The notes under the pieces were generated by a model, which searched no databases, was not told the DNA's origin, and saw only the letters and a list, made by a program, of their open reading frames with translations. The translations under genes were made by a program, and so were the position numbers. This document shows, in pieces, positions 33,482-42,823 of a DNA stretch of 64,000 nucleotides. The DNA comes from Tateyamaria sp. ANG-S1 (GTDB lineage Bacteria; Pseudomonadota; Alphaproteobacteria; Rhodobacterales; Rhodobacteraceae): the NCBI RefSeq assembly GCF_000814025.1, contig NZ_JWLL01000015.1:1-64000 (forward strand), read 5' to 3'. Numbering within the stretch: position 1 is the stretch's first letter; every line of letters begins with the position of its first letter.

Positions 33482-34606
33482 ATGAAAAATTACGTATTTC
33501 TTTGCTTTTGGGTTCTGGCGTTCTTTGGCATCGCGGCCTCGGCCCAGCAGGGCCCACCGACGGTGACGGTGGCAAGCCCGGTCGTCAAAACCATCGTGGA
33601 AGATGACGAATTCGTGGGCCGGTTCGAAGCCCAATCCGAAGTTGTGGTGCGCGCCCGCGTGTCGGGGTACCTCGAAGAGGTTCATTTTCAGGACGGCAGT
33701 CTGGTCGAGCAAGGCCAGCTTTTATTCACCATCGACCAACGCCAGTTCAACACGGCCTTGCGTCAGGCCCGCGCGCAAATCGACGTGGCCACCGCCACCT
33801 ATGATTTTGCCGAGGAACAGCTTGAACGGGCACAGGCTCTGATCGGCAACGGCACCATTCCGCAAAGTGTCCTGGACCAACGTCGCGAGGCGTATCTGGC
33901 CGCCCAAGGCGCATTGGAACAGGCGCGCGCAGCGGTGGAATTGGCCGAACTGGATCTGGAGTTTTCCCAAATACGCGCGCCCATGGCAGGTCGGATCGAC
34001 CGGTCGCGGCTTGATCCGGGCAACCTTGTGTCCGCCAACCAGACCGAGTTGACGAGCATCGTCTCGAACGACCCCATCTACTTTTTCTTCGACATCGACG
34101 AGCGGTACTTCCTTGCTTATGCCCGCGACGCCCGGGCGCGCGGCAGCGCTTTGCAAGAGGGGGGCGGCGCGCTTGAGGTCAAGGTAACGCTGTCGGATAC
34201 ACGCATCCCGGCACAAACCGGCCATCTGGATTTCTCAGAAAACCGGATCGACGCCGCGACAGGCACAATGCGCGTGCGAGCCGTCCTGCCAAATCCGGAC
34301 GAGTTGCTGACGCCGGGCCTGTTTGGCCGCGTGAACGTCCCCGGCTCGCTGCCCTATGAGGGCATCCTTGTGCCGGATCGCGCCATTGTCGCGGATCAGA
34401 ATCGCCGCCTGGTGATGACGGTTGGGGAAGACGGCGTTGTGACCCCCTTGCCCGTCCGTCCGGGGCCACGCATCGACGGCTACCGGGTCATTCGAGAGGG
34501 GATGGACGGCACCGAAACCATCGTGATCGATGGGCTGGTCACGGCACGCCCCGGCACAACCGTGAACCCCGAGTGGGTTGATCTACCGCTAATCGCGGAA
34601 AACTAA
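33482..34606 (+). CDS. RND efflux periplasmic adaptor (membrane fusion protein)
   Basis: A 374-residue adaptor of the AcrA/MexA family that links an RND pump to an outer-membrane channel. It has a signal peptide (FLCFWVLAFFGIAASA) and no lipobox Cys. The lipoyl halves show RVSGYLEEVHFQDGSLVEQG and IRAPMAGRIDRSRLDPGN, separated by an alpha-hairpin (about 95-165) rich in Ala, Gln and Glu. The barrel domain ends with TPGLFGRVNVPG. It starts 1 bp upstream of the pump in the sense that its stop is one base from the pump ATG. No regulator gene sits upstream. Confidence 0.93.
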   Translation: MKNYVFLCFWVLAFFGIAASAQQGPPTVTVASPVVKTIVEDDEFVGRFEAQSEVVVRARVSGYLEEVHFQDGSLVEQGQLLFTIDQRQFNTALRQARAQIDVATATYDFAEEQLERAQALIGNGTIPQSVLDQRREAYLAAQGALEQARAAVELAELDLEFSQIRAPMAGRIDRSRLDPGNLVSANQTELTSIVSNDPIYFFFDIDERYFLAYARDARARGSALQEGGGALEVKVTLSDTRIPAQTGHLDFSENRIDAATGTMRVRAVLPNPDELLTPGLFGRVNVPGSLPYEGILVPDRAIVADQNRRLVMTVGEDGVVTPLPVRPGPRIDGYRVIREGMDGTETIVIDGLVTARPGTTVNPEWVDLPLIAEN

Positions 34607-34607
34607 G

Positions 34608-37600
34608 ATGGGCCGCTTTTTTGTTTCTCGCCCGATCTTTGCGGTCGTTGTGTCGCTGATCATGACCATCGTCGGTCTGATCTCGTTCTTTCAACTCCCG
34701 ATCGAGCAGTATCCGGAGATCGCACCGCCCTCTATCGTGGTGCGTGCCGCCTATCCGGGTGCTGATGCCGAAACCATCGCAAACACCGTGGCCACCCCGC
34801 TGGAACAAGAGATCAACGGGGTCGAGGGGATGCTGTACCTGTCCTCCTACTCGACCGCCGATGGCACGGTGAGCGTGACAATCACGTTTGAGCTGGGCAC
34901 GGATCTGGATGCCGCGCAGGTGCTGGTGCAAAACCGCGTTGCCATCGCCGAACCGCGTCTGCCGCAAGAGGTGCGGGCACTGGGGGTCACCACAACCAAA
35001 TCCTCGCCCGACCTGATGATGGTCGTGCACATGCTGTCGCCAGACGAAAGCTTCGATCAGCTTTACGTCTCCAACTACGCCCGCGCCCGCGTGCGCGACA
35101 GGTTGATACGGATCGACGGGGTCGGCGATCTGGTGATCTTTGGCGAACGCGAATTTTCGGCCCGTGTCTGGCTGGATCCGGACAAGTTGACGTCGCTGGG
35201 CCTGACTGCCGGTGATGTGGTTGGTGCCTTGCGCGAACAGAATGTGCAGGTGTCGGGTGGCTCGCTTGGGGCACCGCCAAATGCGGCTGACAATGCGTTC
35301 CAGGTGTCCATCACGACCCAAGGGCGGCTGGAAGACCCGCGCGAGTTTGGGCGCGTGATCGTGAAAGCGTCCGAAGATGGCCGCGTCGTGCGCGTGCGCG
35401 ATGTAGCACGGGTAGAGATCGGGGCACGGTCCTATGTCACGAACTCCTATCTCGACAACAAACCCGCCGTGGCACTTGGCGTGTTCCAGCGACCGGGGTC
35501 AAACGCGCTCGATACCGCTGCCGAAGTGCGCGCAACAATGGATGAGCTGGCCGAGGACTTCCCCAATGGCCTCGAATACCGTGTGGTCTACAACCCGACC
35601 GAATTCATCAGCGCCTCGATCGACGCTGTCTACACCACGCTTTTCGAGGCGGTGCTGCTGGTCGTCATCGTGATCCTTGTCTTCCTGCAAAGCTGGCGCA
35701 CGGCGGTCATACCCCTGCTGGCCGTACCCGTGTCCCTGATCGGGACATTCGCGGTGATGTTGGCCCTTGGGTATACGATCAACCTGCTCACACTCTTTGG
35801 CCTGATCCTTGCCATCGGGATCGTTGTCGATGACGCAATCGTCGTCACCGAAAACGTGGAACGCAACATCCAAAACGGACTGTCCCCGCGCGAAGCGTCC
35901 AAGCGCACTATGGATGAGGTGCAGGGCGCCATCTTCGGCACATCACTGGTGCTGATCGCCGTCTTCGTGCCCGCAACCATGGTGCCAGGGATCACCGGGC
36001 AGTTCTACGCACAGTTTGCGGTGACTATTGCCGTGGCGACGATCATTTCCAGCCTCAACTCGCTCAGCTTGTCCCCGGCCCTCGCCGCGATCCTGCTGAA
36101 GCCGCATGATGCCAAGCCATCCCGCAATCCGCTTGCGCGCGTCGTGGATATCTTTGCCGGCACGTTTAACCGGGGCTTCGACGCGATGACACGCGGCTAC
36201 ACCGCAATCGTTCGCCTGATCGTGGGCACATGGGGCATGATGGCTGTGATGTTCCTGGCCTTTATTGCACTGCTGGGTTCTGCGTGGTGGGTCAACGAAC
36301 AGGTGCCGACCGGCTTTATCCCCGACGCCGATCAGGGCTACGCCATCGTCGTGGTACAATTGCCCGAGGGCGCGTCTCTGGACCGGACCGACGCGGTGAT
36401 GAAGCAGGCGACAGAAATCGCATTGGGCACACCGGGTGTCACAAACGCCGTGGCCTTCGCCGGGTTCTCCGGCGCCACCTTCACCAATGCCAGCAACCAG
36501 GGCGTGATCTTTACCACCTTCGCCCCGTTCGAAGAGCGGCTTGAAAGCGGGCTGAATGCCAATGCGATTGTCGGCCAGATCTTTGGCCGGATGCAGGCCA
36601 TCCGCGAGGCGTTCATCATCGCCATCGCCCCGCCTGCAGTCAGCGGTGTGGGCACCGGCGGTGGCTTCAAGATGCAGCTTCAGGACACCGAAAGCGCTGA
36701 CATGTCGCGGGTCTTGCAAACGGCCTACGCCATCATGGGCGCGTCACAGCAATCCGACAAGGTGACAGGCGTCTTCACCACCTTCTCAGCCAGCTCACCG
36801 CAGGTATTCCTTGAGATCGACCGGGTACGCGCGCAAATGCTGAACGTGCCCATTGGCGAGATTTTCGAGACTCTGTCGATCAACCTGGGCTCGGCTTACG
36901 TCAACGACTTCAACGCGTTTGGCCGCCTGTTCCAGGTCCGCGCGCAAGCCGACCAGCAGTTCCGACTGGATGAGGAGGACATCCGCACTCTGCGCGTGCG
37001 CACGGCAACAGGGGCTCTGGTGCCCCTCGGCACGCTGGTATCGGTTGTCGACACTGCCGGTCCCGCCCTTGTGCAACGCTACAATCAGCTTGTGTCCGTG
37101 CCGATCCAAGGCAACGCAGCGCCGGGTGTGTCCACAGGCGACGCGCTGATCGCGATGGAGGAACTGGCCGAGCAAATAATGCCGCCGGGCATCGATTACG
37201 AATGGACCGAACTTGCGCTGCAAGAGCGCAACCAGGGGAATGCGGCGACCTACATCTTTGCGTTTTCGGTGCTGTTCGTCTTTCTGTTCCTCGCCGCACT
37301 CTATGAAAGCTGGGTCCTGCCGCTGGCCATCATCCTCGTTGTGCCGCTGGCCGTTCTGTCCGCCCTGACCGGTGTCATGCTGCGCGGCATGGACAACAAC
37401 ATTTTGACCCAGGTGGGCCTGCTTGTGCTGGTCGGACTGGCGGCCAAGAACGCAATTCTGATCGTAGAATTCGCCAGACAGGCACAAGAGGAGAAGGGCA
37501 TGTCACCCGCCGAGGCCGCAGTTGACGCCTGCCGCTTGCGCCTGCGCCCGATCCTCATGACCGCGTTTGCATTTATCCTCGGCGTTGTGCCCCTGATGAT

Positions 37601-37772
37601 CGCAACCGGTCCCGGTTCCGAGATGCGGCAGGCCCTGGGCACAGCCGTCTTCTTCGGCATGTCAGGGGTCACGTTCCTGGGTCTGTTCTTTACGCCCGTA
37701 TTCTACGTCGCCTTGCGCCGCATCTTCCCGATGCGATCGGCCGAAGGGGAAACGGTACCGAAACCCTCCTGA
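34608..37772 (+). CDS. RND multidrug efflux pump (AcrB/MexF-like)
   Basis: A 1054-residue inner-membrane proton antiporter of the HAE-1 type, normal length, with 12 transmembrane helices and two large periplasmic loops. The proton-relay residues are visible: the Asp pair in GIVVDDAIVVTENVERN (TM4) and Lys in LVGLAAKNAILIVEFA (TM10). FFQLPIEQYPEIAPP near residue 30 is family-typical. It forms a two-gene operon with the adaptor, with no outer-membrane factor gene here. Its 3' end overlaps the convergent GlxA-type regulator gene by 70 bp. Confidence 0.95.
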   Translation: MGRFFVSRPIFAVVVSLIMTIVGLISFFQLPIEQYPEIAPPSIVVRAAYPGADAETIANTVATPLEQEINGVEGMLYLSSYSTADGTVSVTITFELGTDLDAAQVLVQNRVAIAEPRLPQEVRALGVTTTKSSPDLMMVVHMLSPDESFDQLYVSNYARARVRDRLIRIDGVGDLVIFGEREFSARVWLDPDKLTSLGLTAGDVVGALREQNVQVSGGSLGAPPNAADNAFQVSITTQGRLEDPREFGRVIVKASEDGRVVRVRDVARVEIGARSYVTNSYLDNKPAVALGVFQRPGSNALDTAAEVRATMDELAEDFPNGLEYRVVYNPTEFISASIDAVYTTLFEAVLLVVIVILVFLQSWRTAVIPLLAVPVSLIGTFAVMLALGYTINLLTLFGLILAIGIVVDDAIVVTENVERNIQNGLSPREASKRTMDEVQGAIFGTSLVLIAVFVPATMVPGITGQFYAQFAVTIAVATIISSLNSLSLSPALAAILLKPHDAKPSRNPLARVVDIFAGTFNRGFDAMTRGYTAIVRLIVGTWGMMAVMFLAFIALLGSAWWVNEQVPTGFIPDADQGYAIVVVQLPEGASLDRTDAVMKQATEIALGTPGVTNAVAFAGFSGATFTNASNQGVIFTTFAPFEERLESGLNANAIVGQIFGRMQAIREAFIIAIAPPAVSGVGTGGGFKMQLQDTESADMSRVLQTAYAIMGASQQSDKVTGVFTTFSASSPQVFLEIDRVRAQMLNVPIGEIFETLSINLGSAYVNDFNAFGRLFQVRAQADQQFRLDEEDIRTLRVRTATGALVPLGTLVSVVDTAGPALVQRYNQLVSVPIQGNAAPGVSTGDALIAMEELAEQIMPPGIDYEWTELALQERNQGNAATYIFAFSVLFVFLFLAALYESWVLPLAIILVVPLAVLSALTGVMLRGMDNNILTQVGLLVLVGLAAKNAILIVEFARQAQEEKGMSPAEAAVDACRLRLRPILMTAFAFILGVVPLMIATGPGSEMRQALGTAVFFGMSGVTFLGLFFTPVFYVALRRIFPMRSAEGETVPKPS

Positions 37773-38710
37773 TCCTCGCCCCGGCGCAGCGCGCTGGGGC
37801 TTTGGCCAAAGGCGTGCCGGAATGCGCGCGTCAGCGCGCTGGCATTGTCGTAGCCGCACCGCCCCGCGATTTCCGAGACGGGCAAATCGCTGTCGAGCAC
37901 CAGCCGCCGCGCCGCGTTCAAACGCTGCCTGCGGTAGATGGCGGAGGGGCTTGCGCGCAGCGCTGTCTTCATCCGCTGCTCCAGCGTCTTCTGGGTGCAC
38001 CCCACCCGGCGAGCCAGTTCAGGGATCGAGAGCGGGGTTTCGACATGATCCTGCATCAGCGCCACTGCACGGGTCACGCTGCGCCCGGCCTTGAGCGGGC
38101 GCACCGTGGGCACCGCATCGCGCAACATGAACATCTGTGTGATGTCGAGGGCGATACCCGCCCCGTGGGCCGCAGCGATGAGTTCTGTCACAAGATCGAA
38201 TGCAGCCATCGCCCCCGAACAGGTGACCCGATCCCGGTCGATCACGTGGCGGGCGCGCAGCGTATCGGTGTCGGGAAAGGCCTCGGCAAAAGCGTCCAGC
38301 ACATCCCAGTGGATTGTCGCCTGATAGCCATCAAGAAGCCCCGCACGCGCCAGCAGCCATGCGCCGGTGTCGAACCCGCCAAGCAAACGCTTGCCCCGTG
38401 ACGCCTGTTTGAGTGCACGCACAACCTCTGTCCGATCAAGGTCGCGGATGCCGTAGGATGGCATGAGCATCAGCGCCCTGCCATCCGCGTCAGCCAGCGC
38501 TGCATCCGGCGCAATCCGCAAGCCACTTGAACTTTGAACCGGCGCGCCATCCAGCGTCACGAAACGCCACCTGTAGTGCCGTTGTTGCAAAAACCCGTTC
38601 GCCGCCCGCAGGGGTTCCACAAAGTTGGCGAGGCAATGATTGGAAAACTGATCAAACAGCACGATGTCCACATGCTGCATCGCGTCATGGATTTCGGGCC
38701 AATTTTGCAT
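37703..38710 (-). CDS. GlxA-family transcriptional regulator (DJ-1/PfpI plus AraC HTH)
   Basis: A 335-residue regulator. Residues about 13-175 form the DJ-1/PfpI-like sensory domain (VDIVLFDQFSNHCLANFVEP to TCSGAMAAFDLVTELIAA). Residues about 210-310 form the AraC-type double HTH (LSIPELARRVGCTQKTLEQR, EIAGRCGYDNASALTRAFRH). The group includes carnitine- and betaine-responsive activators such as CdhR and GbdR. It is divergent from the acyl-CoA dehydrogenase operon with 77 bp between the starts, so it probably activates that operon. Its 3' end overlaps the RND pump gene in antisense. Confidence 0.9.
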   Translation of the reverse strand: MQNWPEIHDAMQHVDIVLFDQFSNHCLANFVEPLRAANGFLQQRHYRWRFVTLDGAPVQSSSGLRIAPDAALADADGRALMLMPSYGIRDLDRTEVVRALKQASRGKRLLGGFDTGAWLLARAGLLDGYQATIHWDVLDAFAEAFPDTDTLRARHVIDRDRVTCSGAMAAFDLVTELIAAAHGAGIALDITQMFMLRDAVPTVRPLKAGRSVTRAVALMQDHVETPLSIPELARRVGCTQKTLEQRMKTALRASPSAIYRRQRLNAARRLVLDSDLPVSEIAGRCGYDNASALTRAFRHAFGQSPSALRRGEDQEGFGTVSPSADRIGKMRRKAT

Positions 38711-38787
38711 GATTGAAACCTAATACTGCACAGCATATCCCAGCAAGCCACCGTCACATTCCCCAACCGGAAAAGGGATGAACGGAC

Positions 38788-39948
38788 ATGCAGTTTGGCC
38801 TAAGCGAAGAACAGGAGATGATCGTCTCGACCGTGCGCAGCTTTGTCGAGAACGAGATCTATCCCCATGAGGCCGAAGTAGAGCGCACCGGTCACGTGCC
38901 CCAAGAACTCGGGGAAGAGATCAAGCGCAAGGTCATCGACATGGGGTTCTACGCCTGTAACTTCCCCGAAGAGGTTGGAGGCGCAGGGTTGAGCCATCTC
39001 GATTTCACGTTGGTCGAACGGGAACTGGGGCGCGGGTCCATGGCGCTGACCCATTTCTTTGGTCGACCGCAGAACATCCTGATGGCCTGCAACGATGAGC
39101 AGCGCGAGCGCTACCTGCTGCCTGCCGTGCGAGGTGAGAAGATGGATGCGCTCGCCATGACTGAACCCGATGCCGGGTCGGACGTGCGCGGCATGAAGTG
39201 TACGGCTGTGCGGGATAGTGGCGATTGGGTCATCAACGGTTCCAAGCATTTCATCTCGGGCGCCGAACACGCCGACTTCTTCATCGTCTTCATCGCGACA
39301 GGTGTGGATGACACGCCCAAGGGTCCGAAGAAACGGATCACGACCTTTCTGGTGGATCGCGGCACGCCGGGGTTCGAGGTGCGGGACGGCTACAATTCGG
39401 TCAGCCACAAGGGGTACAAGAACTGCATCCTCTATTTCGACGACTGCCGCCTGCCCGGTGCTCAGGTGCTGGGCGAGGTTGATGGCGGTTTCGCCGTGAT
39501 GAACGAGTGGCTCTACGCCACACGACTGACGGTTGCGGCGTTCTCTGTGGGCCGCGCGCGGCGCTGCTTTGACTACGCCTTGAACTACGCAGCTGAGCGC
39601 AAGCAATTCGGCCAACCCATCGGCAAATTTCAGGGCGTCAGCTTTCAGATTGCCGACATGATCACCGAGATTGATGCCGCCGACTGGCTGACATTGGCCG
39701 CCGCGTGGCGGTTGGATCAGGGGCTGCCGTCGAACCGGGAGATTGCGTCGGCCAAGCTCTATGCCTCTGAAGCCCTCGCGCGGGTCACGGACACGACTTT
39801 GCAGATCTATGGCGGCATGGGCCTCATGGACGACTTTCCCATAGAACGGTTCTGGCGCGACGCGCGGGTCGAGCGCATCTGGGACGGCACAAGCGAGATC
39901 CAGCGCCATATCATCAGCCGCGACCTATTGCGGCCCTTGGGTGCGTAA
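38788..39948 (+). CDS. Acyl-CoA dehydrogenase
   Basis: A 386-residue FAD enzyme of the acyl-CoA dehydrogenase family. AMTEPDAGSDVRGMKC and WVINGSKHFISGAEHADFF form the FAD and substrate site, and QIYGGMGLMDDFPIERFWRD lies near the end. The usual E-G-T-S-E motif holding the catalytic base reads IWDGTSEIQ, so the base would be Asp366 rather than Glu. It may still work, or have shifted activity. It is the first gene of an operon with an acyl-CoA ligase and CaiD, next to a GlxA-type regulator. Crotonobetainyl- or carnitine-derived CoA esters are plausible substrates; this is inferred. Confidence 0.9.
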   Translation: MQFGLSEEQEMIVSTVRSFVENEIYPHEAEVERTGHVPQELGEEIKRKVIDMGFYACNFPEEVGGAGLSHLDFTLVERELGRGSMALTHFFGRPQNILMACNDEQRERYLLPAVRGEKMDALAMTEPDAGSDVRGMKCTAVRDSGDWVINGSKHFISGAEHADFFIVFIATGVDDTPKGPKKRITTFLVDRGTPGFEVRDGYNSVSHKGYKNCILYFDDCRLPGAQVLGEVDGGFAVMNEWLYATRLTVAAFSVGRARRCFDYALNYAAERKQFGQPIGKFQGVSFQIADMITEIDAADWLTLAAAWRLDQGLPSNREIASAKLYASEALARVTDTTLQIYGGMGLMDDFPIERFWRDARVERIWDGTSEIQRHIISRDLLRPLGA

Positions 39949-39985
39949 AATGGTTTCGTATGGGCAAGGCCCATCCGACAGGAGC

Positions 39986-40033
39986 GAGGGGCCAGCCCCT
40001 CGCGCTCCCCGGGATTTTTTTGAAACAGGGAAG
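39986..40033 (+). repeat. Interspersed repeat, copy 3
   Basis: GAGGGGCCAGCCCCTC (hairpin) is followed by GCGCTCCCCGGGATTTTTTT and GAAACAGGGAAG, matching copies at 103-171 and 15970-16025. Here it separates the acyl-CoA dehydrogenase and ligase genes inside one operon, and its end sits 6 bp before the proposed ligase start. If read as part of the ligase it would add an artefactual N-terminus containing RDFFETGK. Confidence 0.75.
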
Positions 40034-40039
40034 AAGGGC

Positions 40040-42040
40040 GTGCAGCGGCTGTTGCGCCCCAAATCCATCGCCGTTATCGGCGGCGGCGCGTGGTGTGTTT
40101 CGGTGATCGAGCAAGCCGAGCGCTTTGGTTTTGACGGCGCCATATGGCCCGTGCACCCGACGAAGGCGATGGTTGGCGGACATGGCGCATTTCCGTCAGT
40201 TGCTGACCTGCCGGACGCGCCTGACGCTGCATTTGTGGGTGTGAACAGGGCGGCAACGATTGGGGTGGTGGAGGACCTGTCGCGTATTGGGACTGGCGGA
40301 GCCGTCTGTTTCGCCTCCGGTTTTTCGGAAGCAGGGGCCGAGGATACGGATGCCGCAAGCTTGCAGGACCAGCTGGTCGCAGCGGCAGGTGACATGCCAA
40401 TTCTTGGCCCGAACTGCTATGGTTTTATCAACGCCCTGGATCAGGCCTTGCTGTGGCCGGATCAGCATGGCTGTGCGCCCGTGGACCGGGGTGTCGCCAT
40501 CCTGACCCAAAGTTCGAACATCGCCATCAACCTGACGATGCAGCAACGCGCCTTGCCCATCGCCTATGTGATCACTTGCGGGAACATGGCACAGACCAGC
40601 CAGGCCGAGTTGGCCCTGGCGCTGCTGGACGACCCGCGTGTGACGGCGATTGGCCTGCATGTGGAGGGGTTTGGCAGTCTGCGTGGTTGGGAAGCGCTGG
40701 CGGCCCTCGCCCATGAGCGCGGTGTACCGCTGGTCGCGCTCAAGGTGGGTGCGTCCGATCGGGCGCGGCAGGCCACCATATCGCATACGGCGTCCCTTGC
40801 CGGATCAGACTCAGGTGCCCAGGCGTTTCTGAACCGCTTGGGGATTGCGCGCGTCGCAAACTTGCCTGACTTTCTGGAAACGCTGAAGCTGCTCCATTTG
40901 AATGGTCCAATCAGCGGCAACGGCATCGCGTCTATCAGTTGTTCGGGCGGTGAGGCGAGCCTGATTGCAGATATGGCTGTCGGCACGGGATTGACCTTTC
41001 CCAGCCTGTCGCATGGCCAGAGAGCATCCTTGCGCGACGCCTTGGGCCCTATGGTTTCTTTGGCCAACCCGTTGGATTATCACACCTATATCTGGCGCGA
41101 CGCCCCGCGCATGGCCCAAGCCTGGGCCGCCATGACAGGGGAAGAGATCGGAATGACACTGTCTATCGTCGACTACCCCGCCACGGATGCAACCGACTGG
41201 ACCTGCACGGTGGACGCAGCCATTGCCGCAAAAGCAATGACCGGAGCGCCGTTCGGCGTCGTCGCAACATTGCCCGAGTTGATGCCCCCGGAGACGGCAG
41301 AGCACTTGGCAGCCAATGGTGTCGTACCGTTTCACGGGCTGCGCGAAGCCCTTGCCGCGGTTGATGCGGTGCAAAGCATCGAACCACCGCACAAAGACCC
41401 TATTTGTTTACCCGGCACAGCATCCGCGGACACGGTGCTTTTGGAAGCCGAGGCTAAGGCGGCGCTGGCGGCATACGGCATTGACGTCCCTTGGAATGTC
41501 GCGACCGCACCCGAAAACATGGCGGACACCTTGCCGTCGCTGTCGGGCCCGTTCGCCGTCAAAGGCATAGGTATCGCACACAAGACTGAGGCAAACGCCG
41601 TGCGGTTGAACGTTGCCAGGGAAGACATCCTGTCCACTGCCAAAGACATCGGAACACCTACCGTCCTGATCGAAGAGATGGTGACAGATGACGTGGCCGA
41701 GATGCTGATCGGGGTTGTGCGCGATCCGGCGCATGGCTTCGTGCTGACCATCGGGGCCGGCGGCGTGCTGACCGAGTTGGTGCAGGACACCGTGCACCTG
41801 TTACTGCCCGTCCGTGCAACGGATGTGCAGGCTGCCCTCTACCGCTTGCGCTGTTCGGCACTTTTGGATGGCTATCGTGGCAAGCCTGCCGCCAATGTGG
41901 CGGCTGTCATCGACGCGGTCCTTGCCATCCAGAACTACGTTCTTGCCCATTCCGACACCGTCAGCGAGGTTGAGGTGAACCCGCTGATCTGCACCCCCAC
42001 CCGCGCCGTCGCCGTTGACGCGCTGATACGAAAGGCCTAA
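40040..42040 (+). CDS. Acyl-CoA synthetase, NDP-forming type
   Basis: A 666-residue fused acetate-CoA-ligase-type enzyme (ADP-forming family) that activates a carboxylate with CoA and ATP. The CoA-binding Rossmann domain begins LLRPKSIAVIGGGAW. The ligase domains show MPILGPNCYGFIN and ISHTASLAGSDSGAQAF, whose His is phosphorylated in the family. From about residue 460 comes an ATP-grasp domain (LLEAEAKAALAAYGIDVPWN, VLIEEMVTDDVAEMLIGVV). The GTG at 40040 was chosen because homologous sequence begins there, just after repeat copy 3; an ATG at 39950 is in frame but reads through the repeat. The stop is 3 bp before caiD. Confidence 0.88.
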   Translation: MQRLLRPKSIAVIGGGAWCVSVIEQAERFGFDGAIWPVHPTKAMVGGHGAFPSVADLPDAPDAAFVGVNRAATIGVVEDLSRIGTGGAVCFASGFSEAGAEDTDAASLQDQLVAAAGDMPILGPNCYGFINALDQALLWPDQHGCAPVDRGVAILTQSSNIAINLTMQQRALPIAYVITCGNMAQTSQAELALALLDDPRVTAIGLHVEGFGSLRGWEALAALAHERGVPLVALKVGASDRARQATISHTASLAGSDSGAQAFLNRLGIARVANLPDFLETLKLLHLNGPISGNGIASISCSGGEASLIADMAVGTGLTFPSLSHGQRASLRDALGPMVSLANPLDYHTYIWRDAPRMAQAWAAMTGEEIGMTLSIVDYPATDATDWTCTVDAAIAAKAMTGAPFGVVATLPELMPPETAEHLAANGVVPFHGLREALAAVDAVQSIEPPHKDPICLPGTASADTVLLEAEAKAALAAYGIDVPWNVATAPENMADTLPSLSGPFAVKGIGIAHKTEANAVRLNVAREDILSTAKDIGTPTVLIEEMVTDDVAEMLIGVVRDPAHGFVLTIGAGGVLTELVQDTVHLLLPVRATDVQAALYRLRCSALLDGYRGKPAANVAAVIDAVLAIQNYVLAHSDTVSEVEVNPLICTPTRAVAVDALIRKA

Positions 42041-42043
42041 GCC

Positions 42044-42823
42044 ATGAGCCCCATAAAAACAAGGCGCGAGGGCGCGATCCTGGAAGTCATCTTGGACCGC
42101 CCCAAAGCCAATGCCATCGACCTCGCCACCAGCCGGATCATGGGTGAGACGTTCATGACGTTTCGGGACGATCCGGAGCTGCGGGTCGCGATTGTAACGG
42201 GCGCGGGAGAGAAGTTCTTTTCCCCTGGTTGGGACCTGAAAGCCGCTGCTGACGGGGATGCCGTAGATGGGGATTACGGCGTTGGTGGCTTTGGCGGCTT
42301 GCAGGAATTGCGCGGGTTGAACAAGCCGGTGATTGCAGCGGTGAACGGGATCGCCTGCGGGGGCGGGCTGGAGCTTGCGTTGAGTGCGGATATGATCCTT
42401 GCCGCCGATCATGCGACCTTTGCCTTGCCCGAAATACGGTCAGGTACGGTGGCGGATGCGGCGAGTATCAAGCTGCCTAAGCGCATCCCGTATCACATCG
42501 CGATGGAGCTGTTGTTGACCGGCCGCTGGTTCGATGCGGAAGAAGCACATCGCTGGGGGTTGGTCAATGAAACCGTTCCGAATCAAGGGCTTATGGATCG
42601 CGCGTGGGAACTGGCCCGGCTGATTGCGTCGGGGCCGCCGCTGGTTTACGCGGCGATCAAGGAGGTGGTGCGCGACGCCGAGGACTCCAAGTTTCAGGAC
42701 GCCATGAACCGGATCACGAACAGCCAGTTGCCGACGGTCGAGACGCTGTACAGGTCTGAGGACCAGTTGGAAGGCGCGCGTGCGTTTGCCGAAAAGCGTG
42801 ACCCGGTTTGGAAGGGCCGCTAG
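42044..42823 (+). CDS. caiD: Carnitinyl-CoA dehydratase-like enoyl-CoA hydratase
   Basis: A 259-residue crotonase. LDRPKANAIDLATSRIMG, SPGWDLKAAA and AAVNGIACGGGLELALSADM give the CoA-site and oxyanion loops. ATFALPEIRSGTVADAASIK corresponds to the region with the catalytic Glu in CaiD. CaiD hydrates crotonobetainyl-CoA to carnitinyl-CoA. With the ligase and the dehydrogenase upstream, and a GlxA/CdhR-type regulator, the operon looks suited to carnitine or crotonobetaine use. The stop overlaps the end of the convergent peroxidase gene by 4 bp. Confidence 0.85.
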   Translation: MSPIKTRREGAILEVILDRPKANAIDLATSRIMGETFMTFRDDPELRVAIVTGAGEKFFSPGWDLKAAADGDAVDGDYGVGGFGGLQELRGLNKPVIAAVNGIACGGGLELALSADMILAADHATFALPEIRSGTVADAASIKLPKRIPYHIAMELLLTGRWFDAEEAHRWGLVNETVPNQGLMDRAWELARLIASGPPLVYAAIKEVVRDAEDSKFQDAMNRITNSQLPTVETLYRSEDQLEGARAFAEKRDPVWKGR

